DNA from: an uncultured Slackia sp.
Lineage (GTDB): Bacteria; Actinomycetota; Coriobacteriia; Coriobacteriales; Eggerthellaceae
Length of the DNA: 64,000 nt
Reading direction: 5' to 3'
NCBI GenBank assembly: GCA_934661005.1
Contig: CAKUIK010000003.1
Location: 1-64,000, forward strand
Shown piece by piece: positions 1 to 8,943 of this stretch. The position numbers and the translations under genes are program-made. How positions within the stretch are numbered: position 1 is the first letter of the stretch; every line of letters begins with the position of its first letter. Under the pieces are notes generated by a model. It ran no database searches, was not told the origin of the DNA, and saw only the letters and a list, made by a program, of their open reading frames with translations.

Positions 1-350
1 TGGATGAGCCCCATGCAGTACCGGATAAGCAAGGGACTAGCCGCTTAGGCTGGTCCAAGGAATTGTCCGCACCCCCCAGGAATCGTGGTCAAAACGCCCG
101 CCATTCGCATTATTGGCTTTGACGCGTGCATCCTCGTCGGATGAACGAGTGTGCATTCTTGTCTGATAACCCCGCTTTTCGACGACAAGACTGGCGTATG
201 CTCGCCGATAGAGTTCGCGTTTTCATGCTGCTCATGGACGAGGTGCTCCGTTCTTGGCCCTTCCTTGCCCATAGGGGCAAGATTATGCGCGTCAGAAAGC
301 CCGGCGTTTCTGCCTGCATAAAAGAAGGCTTATGGGCTTAGGCTTAGGCA
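1..350. other. No gene recognised at the left edge
   Basis: I see no convincing coding region in this stretch. Short open frames on both strands have no ribosome binding site and no recognisable protein. A short tandem of GGGCTTAGGCTTA type lies near 328-345. It is probably the intergenic space between a gene left of the window and the convergent end of the oxidoreductase gene that stops at 492. Confidence 0.5.
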
Positions 351-388
351 TATAGGACAAAAAGGAAGCCCGCGCAATGGCGGGCTTC
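351..388 (-). terminator. Intrinsic terminator of the AOR-family gene
   Basis: A 9-bp perfect stem (GAAGCCCGC at 365-373 with GCGGGCTTC at 380-388) has a 6-nt loop. Read on the minus strand it is followed by a CCTTTTTGTCC tract. It lies about 100 bases past the stop codon of the minus-strand oxidoreductase gene. Confidence 0.8.
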
Positions 389-491
389 CAAAAGAAGGAG
401 CGGGCGGTGAGGGGAGGTGGGCCACCCGCGGGGTTATGCTTTGAACTAGGGGTTGCTCTCGCGTCGCTCGGTCCGAAGTTCGATGCTGCGT

Positions 492-2609
492 TTAGAGTAG
501 GCCCTTGGACTGAAGGTCTTCCTTCACGTCGGTCAGGTTGTACTCGTCGAGGCAATCGGCGGTCGGTGCGCCAGTCTTCTCGTCCCAGCCGAACTCCTTG
601 TACACCATGGTAAGGGCGGTCTGGAAATCTTCCTTTTCCATCTTGTCGGTACCAGCGGTGAAGGGCTGGATATCGGGGTCTTTGGTGAACGGCCACTCGG
701 TGATGGTGTCGTGCACGCCGCGGAAGTCGTTGGTCTTCATGCCGCGCATGGTGTTTGCGCGCTGCAGGGTCATGATGGCCGCGCCGCGCTTGTAGAGCTC
801 TTCGGTGGTGATGTCTTCGCCGGTGACGGCCTTGTAGAATTTCGCTTCAAGGTCGAGGTCGCCGCGGTAATCGCGGGTCTTCGACGGGCTCATGGTCATA
901 GGCCACACCCAGTTGCACAGGGTGAGCGAGTCATGCAGTACGTCGGTGACGATGGACCACCAGCAGAACTTCGCCTTGTGCTCGTTCATGGGCGTGTAGT
1001 TCTTATCTTCGTCGATGGCGTCTTCGCCGCCCCAAACTTCCTTGGCGATCTCGCGCTTCTTCTCGATAGGCAAGCCGCAGCCCTGGAAGTTAACGGCGGA
1101 GTGAATCATGTCGTCGCGGTTGAACATCATGTTGTACACGCCGCCAACCTGGCCGAAGCACTCGATCGAGTGGTGCACGGGCCAGCCGCGGTAGTTGATC
1201 AGCTGGCTCGCAGTGGTGTCGAACCAGGTCATGTCGTCCCAGCGCTTGCACCAAACAATGGGGCCGTGCGCGATGTAGCTCATCTCGTTGTCGTTCTGCG
1301 CGATATGACGCAGGATTTTCGGCATGATGGATGGGTCGTTGTTCTTAAACGCGTCCCAATCGAACATGTTGTACTCGTCTTCGGGAAGCACGCGCTTGAA
1401 GACGCCGGCTGAGATGCAATGCGCGAGGTCGCGGTAGAGCTGCGCGTAGTTGCACCACAAGCCCAAATCGTCCACCGTGGAGCCGATGACCTGGTTCCAA
1501 ATAACGCCGTCCTCGGAGTTGTTCACCACGCCGCCTGCCTGATCCTTCAGAATAGGAATCATATACAGGTACGGGAAGTTCGGCACGCAGGTGTTGCCCG
1601 TGATTTCAAAGCCTCCATGCTCGGCAGAGCCGGGAATGCGCATGTCGGAATAGCAGTGAATCGGGCAGCTGTGGCAGCCGTTCATCTTAATGGTGTATTT
1701 CTCGGCGTCGGGGCCGTCGTCTTTGGTGGACTTCATGCAGCGATAGCCAACGGTGTTGAGCTCGCCAGGCTTCGGCTCGCCGGTCTCGACAGCGCCGCCT
1801 TCTGCCTGAGCCCAGTACAGGCCCTTGCGAGCGGTCCAGCGGCTGCCCTTGTCGTAGTACTCAGCCCATTCCTGCTGGGTGGAAGGCACGACGTGGTTGT
1901 TGTTGGAACCCACGATGTCGGAAATCATGTAGTCGGAAAGCTCGGCGATGGCTTTCGGGTCGGCGACATTCACGCTGCCGTCGCCCTCGATGGCGATTGC
2001 CTTGCATTTCTTAGAGCCCAGAATGGAACCCAGGCCAGCGCCTGCCGAGTGGTTGCGCGAGTTGATGACGCACGCATACGGCACCAGATTCTCGCCAGCG
2101 GGGCCAATGGCGGCCACGCAGAACTTGTTGCCGTCTTTGCGGCAAATGCCCTCGGTGGTGGCGCGGGTGCCCATGCCCCAAACGAACGAAGCATCTTCGA
2201 TGGTGATCTTGTCGTTGAGGATCTTGATGTAGACGGGCTTGTCGGATGCGCCTTCAATAATAAGGGCGTCCCAACCGGCTAGCTTAAGCTTCGCGCCAAT
2301 CATGCCGCCGCAGTGGGAGTCGACGACCAAGTGGTCGGTGGTGAAGGTGGACAGGTGCGAGAATGTGGTGCGGCCTGCCAAAGGCGTGCCCGATGCGGTG
2401 AGCGGGCCTACCGCCATAACCACTTTGCTCTCGGGGCTGAATGGATCGGTGCCCTCGGGAACTTCGTCATACATAATTTTGTTAGCGAGGCCCATGCCGC
2501 CCAGGAAATACTTGTACGGGTCGGTGGACTGGGTGGTGATTTCTCCCGTGGTCAGGTTCACTCGGGCGATCTTGCCCTGCCAACCATAGGAGACATTTTC
2601 AGTTGCCAT
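492..2609 (-). CDS. Aldehyde:ferredoxin oxidoreductase-family tungsto/molybdoenzyme (YdhV-like)
   Basis: This 705-residue protein is full length for the AOR family. The N-terminal third has the family pattern (GGMGLANKIMYDE, GPLTASGTPLAGR), and a CHSCPIHC motif near residues 312-319 supplies the CxxCxxxC ligands of the [4Fe-4S] cluster beside the pterin site. The family oxidises aldehydes or reduces acids at a bis-pyranopterin W or Mo centre with ferredoxin; the substrate here is unknown. The start was set at 2609 because GGAGAAAGAC precedes that ATG; the frame stays open to 2792 but without family similarity. Its closest context match is E. coli YdhV, because the divergent neighbour is a YdhY-like ferredoxin, suggesting a partnership. 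No signal peptide is visible, so it is probably cytoplasmic. Confidence 0.9.
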   Translation of the reverse strand: MATENVSYGWQGKIARVNLTTGEITTQSTDPYKYFLGGMGLANKIMYDEVPEGTDPFSPESKVVMAVGPLTASGTPLAGRTTFSHLSTFTTDHLVVDSHCGGMIGAKLKLAGWDALIIEGASDKPVYIKILNDKITIEDASFVWGMGTRATTEGICRKDGNKFCVAAIGPAGENLVPYACVINSRNHSAGAGLGSILGSKKCKAIAIEGDGSVNVADPKAIAELSDYMISDIVGSNNNHVVPSTQQEWAEYYDKGSRWTARKGLYWAQAEGGAVETGEPKPGELNTVGYRCMKSTKDDGPDAEKYTIKMNGCHSCPIHCYSDMRIPGSAEHGGFEITGNTCVPNFPYLYMIPILKDQAGGVVNNSEDGVIWNQVIGSTVDDLGLWCNYAQLYRDLAHCISAGVFKRVLPEDEYNMFDWDAFKNNDPSIMPKILRHIAQNDNEMSYIAHGPIVWCKRWDDMTWFDTTASQLINYRGWPVHHSIECFGQVGGVYNMMFNRDDMIHSAVNFQGCGLPIEKKREIAKEVWGGEDAIDEDKNYTPMNEHKAKFCWWSIVTDVLHDSLTLCNWVWPMTMSPSKTRDYRGDLDLEAKFYKAVTGEDITTEELYKRGAAIMTLQRANTMRGMKTNDFRGVHDTITEWPFTKDPDIQPFTAGTDKMEKEDFQTALTMVYKEFGWDEKTGAPTADCLDEYNLTDVKEDLQSKGLL

Positions 2610-2720
2610 GTCTTTCTCCAAGTCTTTGCTGTGACATTGAAGCGTGCGTGCGAGGACATGTGTGCGATTGACCCCCTTTTCGTGGTCGAATGTAGTGTGC
2701 GTCAAGCTTTGCCCTGCTTG

Positions 2721-2737
2721 TACCCTGTTGCAGGGTA
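2721..2737. promoter_or_regulatory. Palindromic operator candidate between divergent oxidoreductase genes
   Basis: TACCCTGttgCAGGGTA is a perfect 7-bp inverted repeat with a 3-bp centre, placed in the 262-bp space between the divergent AOR and YdhY-like genes. A second weaker C/G-rich inverted repeat (CCCCTTCAGGGG type) follows near 2763-2774. No regulator gene is adjacent, so the binding protein is unknown. Confidence 0.45.
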
Positions 2738-2871
2738 TTGTGCCCTTACCTGGCTTTTTATCCCCCTTCAGGGGACAGGGCATAAACGGCATCGCTCAAT
2801 ATACGGTACGTGCGAAGCGTGCAAGGAATCGTGCGTCAATCGAAGAGAAGTGCAAGAAGGAGGAACTCTCG

Positions 2872-3588
2872 ATGGACGAGAAGAAGGGGGAAGCGATCCT
2901 GCCTGAAGAGCCGCAGACCGAAACTGCAGCTAAGGAATCGCCCAAGGGCTTCACTCGCCGCCAGGTAGTCGCCGGAGGCATTGGCGTTGGTCTTGTTGGC
3001 CTTATCGCCGGCGGCGCGTTGGCGAAATGGGGCGTCATCGAAGACACAATCGCGAGCGGCCGCGTGGCCGTGAACGTCACACCTACTAAGCTTATTGTTA
3101 CCGACCGCGCCCGTTGCTCGGGCTGCCAGCGTTGCGAAATGATGTGCTCGCTGCGCAATGACGGTCGCGTATGCCAAACCACGGCGCGCGTGCGCGTGTG
3201 GCCGAACTATAACTTCGGCGAGGGCTCGAATGGCCCCGACGGCATCTATCGCAACTGCCAGTTCACCGTTGAGCATTGCAAGCAGTGCAAAGATGCAGCC
3301 TGCATGAAGAACTGCCCGGTGCATGCCATTTACGCTGACCCCGAGACCGGCGCGCGCGTTGTTGACACCGACAAGTGCATCGGCTGCGGATTGTGCCACG
3401 AGGCTTGCCCGTGGAACATGCCACAAATCGATCCGGTTATCGGCAAGTCCACGAAGTGTATCGCGTGCGGCCGCTGCGCCGTGCAGTGCCCCAACGGGGC
3501 CATCAAGTTCGTCGATTGGCAAGACATCGCCCAAGAGGCGATCGACAAGGGCATCGTTCGTACGTCGACCTTGTTCCCCGAGGCTTAA
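2872..3588 (+). CDS. YdhY-like Tat-exported ferredoxin subunit with four [4Fe-4S] sites
   Basis: This 238-residue electron carrier has a twin-arginine leader (TRRQVVAGG near residue 28, then a hydrophobic stretch) and four cysteine clusters: CSGCQRCEMMC, CKQCKDAACMKNCP, CIGCGLCHEACPW and CIACGRCAVQCP. Spacing and surrounding residues resemble E. coli YdhY, which is encoded with the AOR-family protein YdhV. The start at 2872 follows AAGGAGGAACTCTCG. It is divergent from the AOR gene and only 39 bp upstream of the molybdopterin oxidoreductase gene, so it could serve either enzyme. The leader predicts a location outside the membrane, which sits oddly with an apparently cytoplasmic AOR unless the leader acts only as a membrane anchor. 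Confidence 0.85.
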   Translation: MDEKKGEAILPEEPQTETAAKESPKGFTRRQVVAGGIGVGLVGLIAGGALAKWGVIEDTIASGRVAVNVTPTKLIVTDRARCSGCQRCEMMCSLRNDGRVCQTTARVRVWPNYNFGEGSNGPDGIYRNCQFTVEHCKQCKDAACMKNCPVHAIYADPETGARVVDTDKCIGCGLCHEACPWNMPQIDPVIGKSTKCIACGRCAVQCPNGAIKFVDWQDIAQEAIDKGIVRTSTLFPEA

Positions 3589-3627
3589 ACCTCGTGACCA
3601 ATTGACTTGCTTGAGAAAGGACACATC

Positions 3628-5790
3628 ATGGAGAGCATGATGACGAGGCGAGGATTCCTCGCCGCGGGTGCCAGCTGTGCGGCATTGGCCGCGATTGGCA
3701 CCTCGACGGGTTGTTCTTCCTCGCAAACTGAGCCCCTAAGCTCAGATGCCTCTGTTACGTACACCAAAGCGACTCTGTGCGCTGGCTGTGCGAATAAATG
3801 CGGCATCGAAGCTTGGGTGCGCGGTGGAAAATTGTGGCGCTTTATGGGCGCCGAGGGCCATCCGCATGCTGGTGGATACATGTGTGGCCGTGGTCAGGGC
3901 CTGCCTTCGCTCACGACTTCCGAAGATCGCGTGACCGAGCCCATGAAGGGTGACGGCAAAGGCGGCTTCACGAAGGTGAGCTGGGATGACGCTCTTTCCG
4001 ATATCGCCAGCCACATTACGGGCGCAGGCAGCAAGGTGGCGCTGTTCCAAGATGGACGCGCAACCGACGCCTGGTATGCGAAGCGCTTTATGGCTTCTGT
4101 CGGTTCGCCGAACTACTATGACGACTCTGCGCTTACCAATGTCAATATCGATGCCGCGTACGAGGCCCTTTTGGGCACGACGCCGGTGTTCGACACGGCC
4201 AACGCCGAATACATCGTGCTGCTCGACGCGAGCGGCGATGAAACGGTGCGCCCGGTCGAGGTCAAGGAGTTCCAGAAGGTTCGCGAAAACGGTGGCTATG
4301 TGATGGCCGTCGACCCGCGCAACGCTGGCGCCGATATGCTCGCCGACGAGTGGGTCGCCGTTCGTCCTGGCTATGAGCTGGCATTTTTGCTGGGTATCAT
4401 GGGCGATATCGCCAAGAAGCTCGACTTCGACGCGAGCTTCGTCGAGCAATACGGCGAGGGCTTCGAGGAATTCCGCACCGCGATGCTCCAATATACGCCC
4501 GAATGGGCTGCCGAGAAGTGCGGCGTGTCGCTTGACGCGATTTATTCTGCGGAGCGAGGCCTTGTGAAAGCGGCCCCGCATTGTCATGTCGATGTTCGTC
4601 CGGGCGCGCTGCTTGGCTGCGGCTACTCAACGAGCTTCGAGACCGTTCGTTGCGCGGTTCTGCTCAACGCCATGCTCGGTGCGGTGAACCAGGCGGGCGG
4701 CATGTTCCTGGCGAAGGTTCCCGCTGTTGACGAGAACGTTTTCGAGAACGCGCCGTTCACGAAGGTCTCCGCTTCCGGCGACGGCATCGCCGAGGCTGGC
4801 GAGCTGGGCGTTGCGAGCTGCCAGGAAGCTTTGGGCGCTGCTGCCAAGGGCGGAGCCGACGTGGCGCTGTTCGTTGAGTGTGACCCCGCTGCCGATTGGG
4901 CCGATTCCGCCAAGGTCGAAGAAAACCTGTCCGGCATTGGTTTCAAGGTCGTCATCGATTCGGTTCTTACCGAAACGGCGCAGAAGGCCGACTACGTGCT
5001 TCCTGCTGCGACCTATCTTGAAGTCGAAAGCGTGGTTGCCCCCGTTGCCGCTGAATGGTCGGTTGCCGAAAAGCGCAACCAGGCCGTGGCTCCTGCGGGT
5101 GAGGCTCGCGCCGTCTACCAGATCTTCACCGATCTGGCGAAGGCGTGCGGAAAGGGCGACGATTTCGCATTCGAACTCGACGACGTCAACGAAGCCTTCT
5201 GCAAGGCATACGGCATTACGCTCGACGGCTTGAACGACACCGCGTGCTGCGCCATCCCCGGCGCTTCGGTGCTCGCGGGCGATGCTCCCGCGATTGGCAC
5301 TGGGTCGGGCAAGATTCCGTTTGCAGGCGACGCGTTCGAGAAGGCCGGATTGGCGCGCACCCCGCAATACGCCGATCCCACGGTTGCGCCGAACGACCAC
5401 ATGCCGCGCCTTATCACGGGCGCCCAGAGCCTGCAGACGCGCACCTATACCGCCGATGCCGATAAGATCGCCGCGCTTGCGAAAGATTCCGGTGCTGAGC
5501 GCGCATGGCTCAATCCGCAAACGGCGGCCAACTTTGGCATTGCCGACGGCGATGAGGCAGAGCTTTCTACCTCCACGGGCAAAATCCGCGTGAAGGTACG
5601 CGTGACGAGCCTTATTAGCCCGGAAGCGGTGTACGTGCCGCCTCATTATGGCGTTGAATCGAAGGAAATGGCGCAGGCTGCCGGCTATGGCGTAAGCGTG
5701 TGGGACATCGTGCCTCGCGCGAGCGACGCTGCGACCGGCGCGGGCATGGTATGCGAGGTGCCCGTCGAGATCAGGAAGGTCGGTGCATAA
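3628..5790 (+). CDS. Molybdopterin-dependent oxidoreductase catalytic subunit (DMSO reductase family)
   Basis: This 720-residue catalytic subunit is of the PhsA/PsrA/DmsA type. It has a twin-arginine leader (TRRGFLAAGASC), a possible lipobox (STGC at 26-29), and a CxxCxxxC-x27-C [4Fe-4S] motif at residues 51-86. The C-terminal region resembles the molydopterin-dinucleotide-binding domain (PRLITGAQSLQTRTY, SPEAVYVPPHYG). With the next two genes it forms a membrane-attached complex of catalytic, ferredoxin and NrfD subunits facing the cell exterior. Substrate (polysulfide, thiosulfate, sulfoxide or an organic compound) cannot be read from sequence; the Mo ligand is uncertain. The start at 3628 follows GAGAAAGGACACATC. 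It is shorter than many family members but has no visible break. Confidence 0.88.
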   Translation: MESMMTRRGFLAAGASCAALAAIGTSTGCSSSQTEPLSSDASVTYTKATLCAGCANKCGIEAWVRGGKLWRFMGAEGHPHAGGYMCGRGQGLPSLTTSEDRVTEPMKGDGKGGFTKVSWDDALSDIASHITGAGSKVALFQDGRATDAWYAKRFMASVGSPNYYDDSALTNVNIDAAYEALLGTTPVFDTANAEYIVLLDASGDETVRPVEVKEFQKVRENGGYVMAVDPRNAGADMLADEWVAVRPGYELAFLLGIMGDIAKKLDFDASFVEQYGEGFEEFRTAMLQYTPEWAAEKCGVSLDAIYSAERGLVKAAPHCHVDVRPGALLGCGYSTSFETVRCAVLLNAMLGAVNQAGGMFLAKVPAVDENVFENAPFTKVSASGDGIAEAGELGVASCQEALGAAAKGGADVALFVECDPAADWADSAKVEENLSGIGFKVVIDSVLTETAQKADYVLPAATYLEVESVVAPVAAEWSVAEKRNQAVAPAGEARAVYQIFTDLAKACGKGDDFAFELDDVNEAFCKAYGITLDGLNDTACCAIPGASVLAGDAPAIGTGSGKIPFAGDAFEKAGLARTPQYADPTVAPNDHMPRLITGAQSLQTRTYTADADKIAALAKDSGAERAWLNPQTAANFGIADGDEAELSTSTGKIRVKVRVTSLISPEAVYVPPHYGVESKEMAQAAGYGVSVWDIVPRASDAATGAGMVCEVPVEIRKVGA

Positions 5791-5793
5791 GCT

Positions 5794-6333
5794 ATGGCCC
5801 GATACGGAATGGTGATCGACACGACCAAGTGCATCGGCTGCGGCGCCTGTCGCTTGGCGTGTCAGAATCAGAACGATTTGCTTTCGAGCATGCCGTTCGT
5901 GAAATTTTCCGAAGTCGAAACGGGCGTATACCCGACGGCTTCTTTGCAGGTGGTTCCTTCGCAGTGCATGCATTGCGAAGATGCGCCGTGCCAGGCGGTT
6001 TGCCCCACCGGCGCGACGTATACCAACGAAGATGGCATCGTGTGCATCGATCATGGTCGCTGCATCGGCTGCAAATACTGCATGGCCGCGTGCCCTTACC
6101 AGGCACGTGTGGTCGACGAGCGCACGGGCGCGGTCGACAAATGCCGTTTCTGCACCGTGAGCGCTCTGAACGGTACCGAGATGTCGACTTGCGTGACCGC
6201 GTGCCCTGCGGGCGTGCGTGTGTTCGGCGATTTGGACGACCTGAATTCGGAAGTGTCCAAGGTTCTTGCCGCAACGCATGCGACTCCGCTTCTGGGCGAT
6301 GCGACCAAGTCCAAGATTTTCTACGTAAGGTAG
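5794..6333 (+). CDS. Four-cluster ferredoxin subunit of the molybdoenzyme (DmsB/PsrB-like)
   Basis: This 179-residue protein carries four cysteine groups: CIGCGACRLACQ near the N-terminus, CMHCEDAPCQAVCP, CIGCKYCMAACPYQ, and a CRFC...CVTACP pair, the standard arrangement of DmsB/PsrB/NrfC electron-transfer subunits. It moves electrons between the NrfD-like membrane subunit and the molybdenum site. It begins three bases after the catalytic gene stop, indicating cotranscription and probably coupling, and has no leader of its own, as is usual for subunits co-exported with a Tat-signal partner. Confidence 0.92.
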   Translation: MARYGMVIDTTKCIGCGACRLACQNQNDLLSSMPFVKFSEVETGVYPTASLQVVPSQCMHCEDAPCQAVCPTGATYTNEDGIVCIDHGRCIGCKYCMAACPYQARVVDERTGAVDKCRFCTVSALNGTEMSTCVTACPAGVRVFGDLDDLNSEVSKVLAATHATPLLGDATKSKIFYVR

Positions 6334-6343
6334 GTGGGCGAAC

Positions 6344-7225
6344 ATGTCTTTTGAACCAGTTTGGGGCGCACCTATTGCGTGGTACCTCTTCCTTGCAGGC
6401 TTGGGCGGCGGCGCCTTCATCACTTCGGCGTTTTTGCGCTGGAAGCATCCTGAGGCGCACGGCATGCGCTTCGCGGGCCATATCATTGCCCCCGTGGTTG
6501 TTATCATCGGTTTGTTCTTGCTGATGTTCGACGCTGAGGCCGGCCTGCACAACCCGCTGCGCTTCGCGCTGCTTCTGCATAACCCGTGCTCGGTTATGAC
6601 CTGGGGCGTTGTGTTCCTGGCAGCGTTCGTGGTAATTGCGCTTATCACGCTTTTGCTCGATTGCTTGAAGAAGCAGGTTCCCGCGTGGCTTGAAATCGCG
6701 GGCTCGGTGTTCGCGGTGTGCGTGGGCGCATACACGGGCGCGCTGCTCGGCGTGTGCCAGACGTTCCCTCTGTGGAACAACGCGCTGCTGCCGATTCTGT
6801 TCTTGGTTTCGGCGGTTTCCACGGGCATGTCTTCGGTGCTGCTTGTGGGCGGCCTGAAGTTCCCCAAGGAATTCGACAGCGTGGGCGTGCTGAAGAAGTT
6901 CCACTATTGCTTCCCGATTGTCGAGCTTGTGTTGGTGGCTTCGCTGTGCTTCATCACGAGCTACAACTCCGTTGCCGGTTTCGACTCGGTGATGAGTCTC
7001 GTGTGCGGTAACTGGGCGATTTTGTTCTGGCTTGGCTTTATCGTGGTTGGCTTGGTTGCGCCTACCGCGGTTGAGACGTGGCTTCTGTTCGCGTCGAAGC
7101 CTGGCTTCGAGGAGACCCCCAAGGCGCACTGCATCGGCGCTGCCGCCGATGCAGGCGTGCTTATCGGCGGCTTCCTGCTGCGCTTCCTCATTGTTGTGGC
7201 GGCGCTGCCGGTGGCGCTGGTGTAA
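6344..7225 (+). CDS. NrfD/PsrC-family membrane subunit
   Basis: This 293-residue polytopic protein has about eight hydrophobic helices. It opens with WGAPIAWYLFLAGLGGGAF, characteristic of the NrfD/PsrC quinol-interacting membrane subunits. It anchors the catalytic and ferredoxin subunits and exchanges electrons with the quinone pool. It starts 10 bp after the ferredoxin gene, with GTAGGTGGGCGAAC before the ATG, and is followed by a strong terminator, so it is the last gene of the operon. Confidence 0.9.
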   Translation: MSFEPVWGAPIAWYLFLAGLGGGAFITSAFLRWKHPEAHGMRFAGHIIAPVVVIIGLFLLMFDAEAGLHNPLRFALLLHNPCSVMTWGVVFLAAFVVIALITLLLDCLKKQVPAWLEIAGSVFAVCVGAYTGALLGVCQTFPLWNNALLPILFLVSAVSTGMSSVLLVGGLKFPKEFDSVGVLKKFHYCFPIVELVLVASLCFITSYNSVAGFDSVMSLVCGNWAILFWLGFIVVGLVAPTAVETWLLFASKPGFEETPKAHCIGAAADAGVLIGGFLLRFLIVVAALPVALV

Positions 7226-7278
7226 GAGGTTTTGCCGTTCTGGCGAACAGTAAACGAGGTTTTCGCTCTGTGCGAATG

Positions 7279-7314
7279 GGGCGCTCGCTTTAAAGGCGAG
7301 CGCCCTTTTTTGTT
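7279..7314 (+). terminator. Intrinsic terminator of the molybdoenzyme operon
   Basis: GGGCGCTCGC (7279-7288) pairs perfectly with GCGAGCGCCC (7296-7305) over a 7-nt loop, followed by TTTTTTGTTT. It lies 54 bases past the NrfD-like stop codon. Confidence 0.92.
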
Positions 7315-7316
7315 TC

Positions 7317-7347
7317 ACCTGTTAAATGCTCGTAGCGTTTAACGGGT
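7317..7347 (+). repeat. Hairpin with a second copy at 59840-59874
   Basis: ACCTGTTAAATGCT pairs with AGCGTTTAACGGGT around a CGT loop. The hairpin at 59840-59874 has the same layout and the same two T-G wobble positions, so the two are probably members of a dispersed hairpin family. This one directly follows the terminator at 7279. Confidence 0.5.
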
Positions 7348-7376
7348 TTGAGGCAACTAAGCTAACGCTCGCCGAG

Positions 7377-7500
7377 AAGACGTCTGATCAAAGCCGCCCA
7401 TTTCAGTCTGAGATAAGCCCCCGACGAACTTCGGTGGCAAGCATTCGGCGCATTGCCTGCGATACGGGCAAGCCCTGAGGGAGCGCCGATCAGACGTCTT
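7377..7500. repeat. Inverted repeat AAGACGTCTGATC
   Basis: AAGACGTCTGATC at 7377-7389 recurs as its exact reverse complement at 7488-7500, with about 98 bases between the arms. It belongs to the gene-free block 7315-8243. The open frames here have no ribosome binding site and no recognisable product. Confidence 0.6.
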
Positions 7501-7665
7501 CGGATGGGCGTCTGTCTCTGCTCCGAAGAGAGCCCGGGGTGTAGCCTCCAAAGGCGCTCACTGCTCCGAATGGCCGATAGGAAGCTGCCGGACGCGGATG
7601 CCACGGCCTTCCTTGAACCCTTCGGAGCCTTTCCTGTGACGGCGTCGCTTCGCGGACCTTCTGCC

Positions 7666-7929
7666 TGGCAGAATATCGCGCGGAAGGGTCGCGAAATCGC
7701 CCTCGAATGGGGTTTGCGGGTTTCCGAGGGTCATTCTTACTTGAAAGTGCAGCTCGCTGGTCGCGACGAGAGTCCCTGAACTGGGGTTTTGCAAATCTCG
7801 ACTCGATCGCTCGGGAATAGTCGTCGTGCTTTGTGAGGGGCGGCAGGATATGCGTCCCTCGGGACGCATATCCTGCCAGCAGAAGGAGATTTGCGCGATT
7901 TCGCGACCCTTGGGCGCAATATTCTGCCA
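7666..7929. repeat. Nested inverted-repeat block
   Basis: The 35-nt arm at 7666-7700 returns inverted at 7895-7929 with 32 of 35 positions matching. Inside is a perfect palindrome of two 17-nt arms with a 2-nt centre (7842-7877, arm GGCAGGATATGCGTCCC). The outer arm starts with TGGCAGAATAT and the inner with CGGCAGGATAT, so the four arms look like copies of one unit arranged head to head. Between them, two loosely similar stretches (near 7703-7722 and 7777-7798, both around TGGGGTTT) add further repetition. No gene is seen. Confidence 0.7.
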
Positions 7930-8243
7930 TGTCCGAGAAGGGCGCGTTTGGCGCGCCGTCTGCGATAGGGGCAAACTCCGAGGAGCTACCGACCGGGCAA
8001 AAGCAATCCGCCCCGCTCTAAAGCAGCAGATTTCAGGGCATGAGCGCTGTCTGCGTCGCGGTAGTAACGAATGCGTACTTTCGGGCGCGGGTGGAGTTTT
8101 CGCGATCTGGGGCCGCTGGGTGGTAAAATCGCGGCAATCATTTGCTGCGGGCGGCAGGCGGGGTGGCCTGTACGCTGCAATCGGGCGGTTCTGCGCGAGC
8201 CCTCATCGCGCGCCCGGGAGCCTATTCGAAAGAACAACTGAAC

Positions 8244-8813
8244 ATGAGCATCGTAGAGATCGTCCTTCTGGGCGTTGCGTTGTCTATGGACGCCTTCGCC
8301 GTCACTATCTCGAACGTTTTCTGCTATCCGAACGCCTCGCGCGCACGTTTGCTCGCGTTGCCGGTTGCATTCGGCGTTTTCCAGGCGGGGATGCCGCTGC
8401 TCGGCTATTTCTTGGGCGGCATCGTGGGCGACTTCATCGAAACCTACGCGGGCATCGTCACGCTCGTTATTCTTGGCTTCATCGGCGGAAATATGATTAA
8501 AGAAGGCGTGCAGGCGCTGCGCGGCGGCGACGATGGGGAAGAGGAAGTTTCCGAAGACGCGAACGCGCTGACGCTCAAGGTGATTTTGGTGCAGGCTGTT
8601 GCGACGAGCATCGACGCGTTTGCTGTGGGCGTGAGCCTGCGCGCGGTGAGCGTTGCCGTGGCTCCGGCTGTGAGCGTTATCGGAATCACGACGCTCCTTT
8701 GCTGCATCGTGGCGCTGGCCATTGGCAAGCGATTTGGGCATCTGCTGGGCGATCGCGCGCAAATCGTCGGTGGCGTGGTGCTTGTGCTTATCGGCATCAA
8801 GGCGATGTTTTAA
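8244..8813 (+). CDS. mntP: MntP-family manganese efflux pump
   Basis: This 189-residue protein with six hydrophobic helices has the two MntP signature segments in its internally duplicated halves: ALSMDAFAVTISN in helix 1-2 and VATSIDAFAVGVSL in the second half. A charged loop (GGDDGEEEVSEDAN) separates them. It exports Mn(II) across the cytoplasmic membrane. ATG 8244 is chosen by family alignment; only a weak purine stretch (GAAAGAACAACTGAAC) precedes it. MntP genes are often under a yybP-ykoY manganese riboswitch; I could not identify that fold confidently in the 140 bases upstream. Confidence 0.9.
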   Translation: MSIVEIVLLGVALSMDAFAVTISNVFCYPNASRARLLALPVAFGVFQAGMPLLGYFLGGIVGDFIETYAGIVTLVILGFIGGNMIKEGVQALRGGDDGEEEVSEDANALTLKVILVQAVATSIDAFAVGVSLRAVSVAVAPAVSVIGITTLLCCIVALAIGKRFGHLLGDRAQIVGGVVLVLIGIKAMF

Positions 8814-8943
8814 GGGGCTCCACGTTGACGCGACGTTGCGCGATTGTGCGACCGCGGGCCTGCAAGGCTGCCGAATTAGGGCGATACTTTCGGGTCGACC
8901 CTGTACAATGCCTTGCAATAGAGGGTGCAGAAAGGGAAACGCC

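Noticed and set aside
1..350. Possible small RNA or tRNA gene at the left edge
   Set aside because: No cloverleaf, CCA end or tmRNA-like end could be built from the sequence.
4627..6867. A 746-codon open frame on the minus strand opposite the molybdoenzyme genes
   Set aside because: It is antisense to genes with clear domains, has no ribosome binding site and a composition typical of the reverse complement of GC-rich coding DNA.
8100..8243. Manganese (yybP-ykoY) riboswitch upstream of mntP
   Set aside because: GC-rich pairing is possible, but I could not place the conserved loops of the motif, so I do not claim it.
7826..8500. Long plus-strand open frame across the palindrome block into mntP
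   Set aside because: It runs through perfect inverted repeats, overlaps mntP in another frame and has no recognised protein features.
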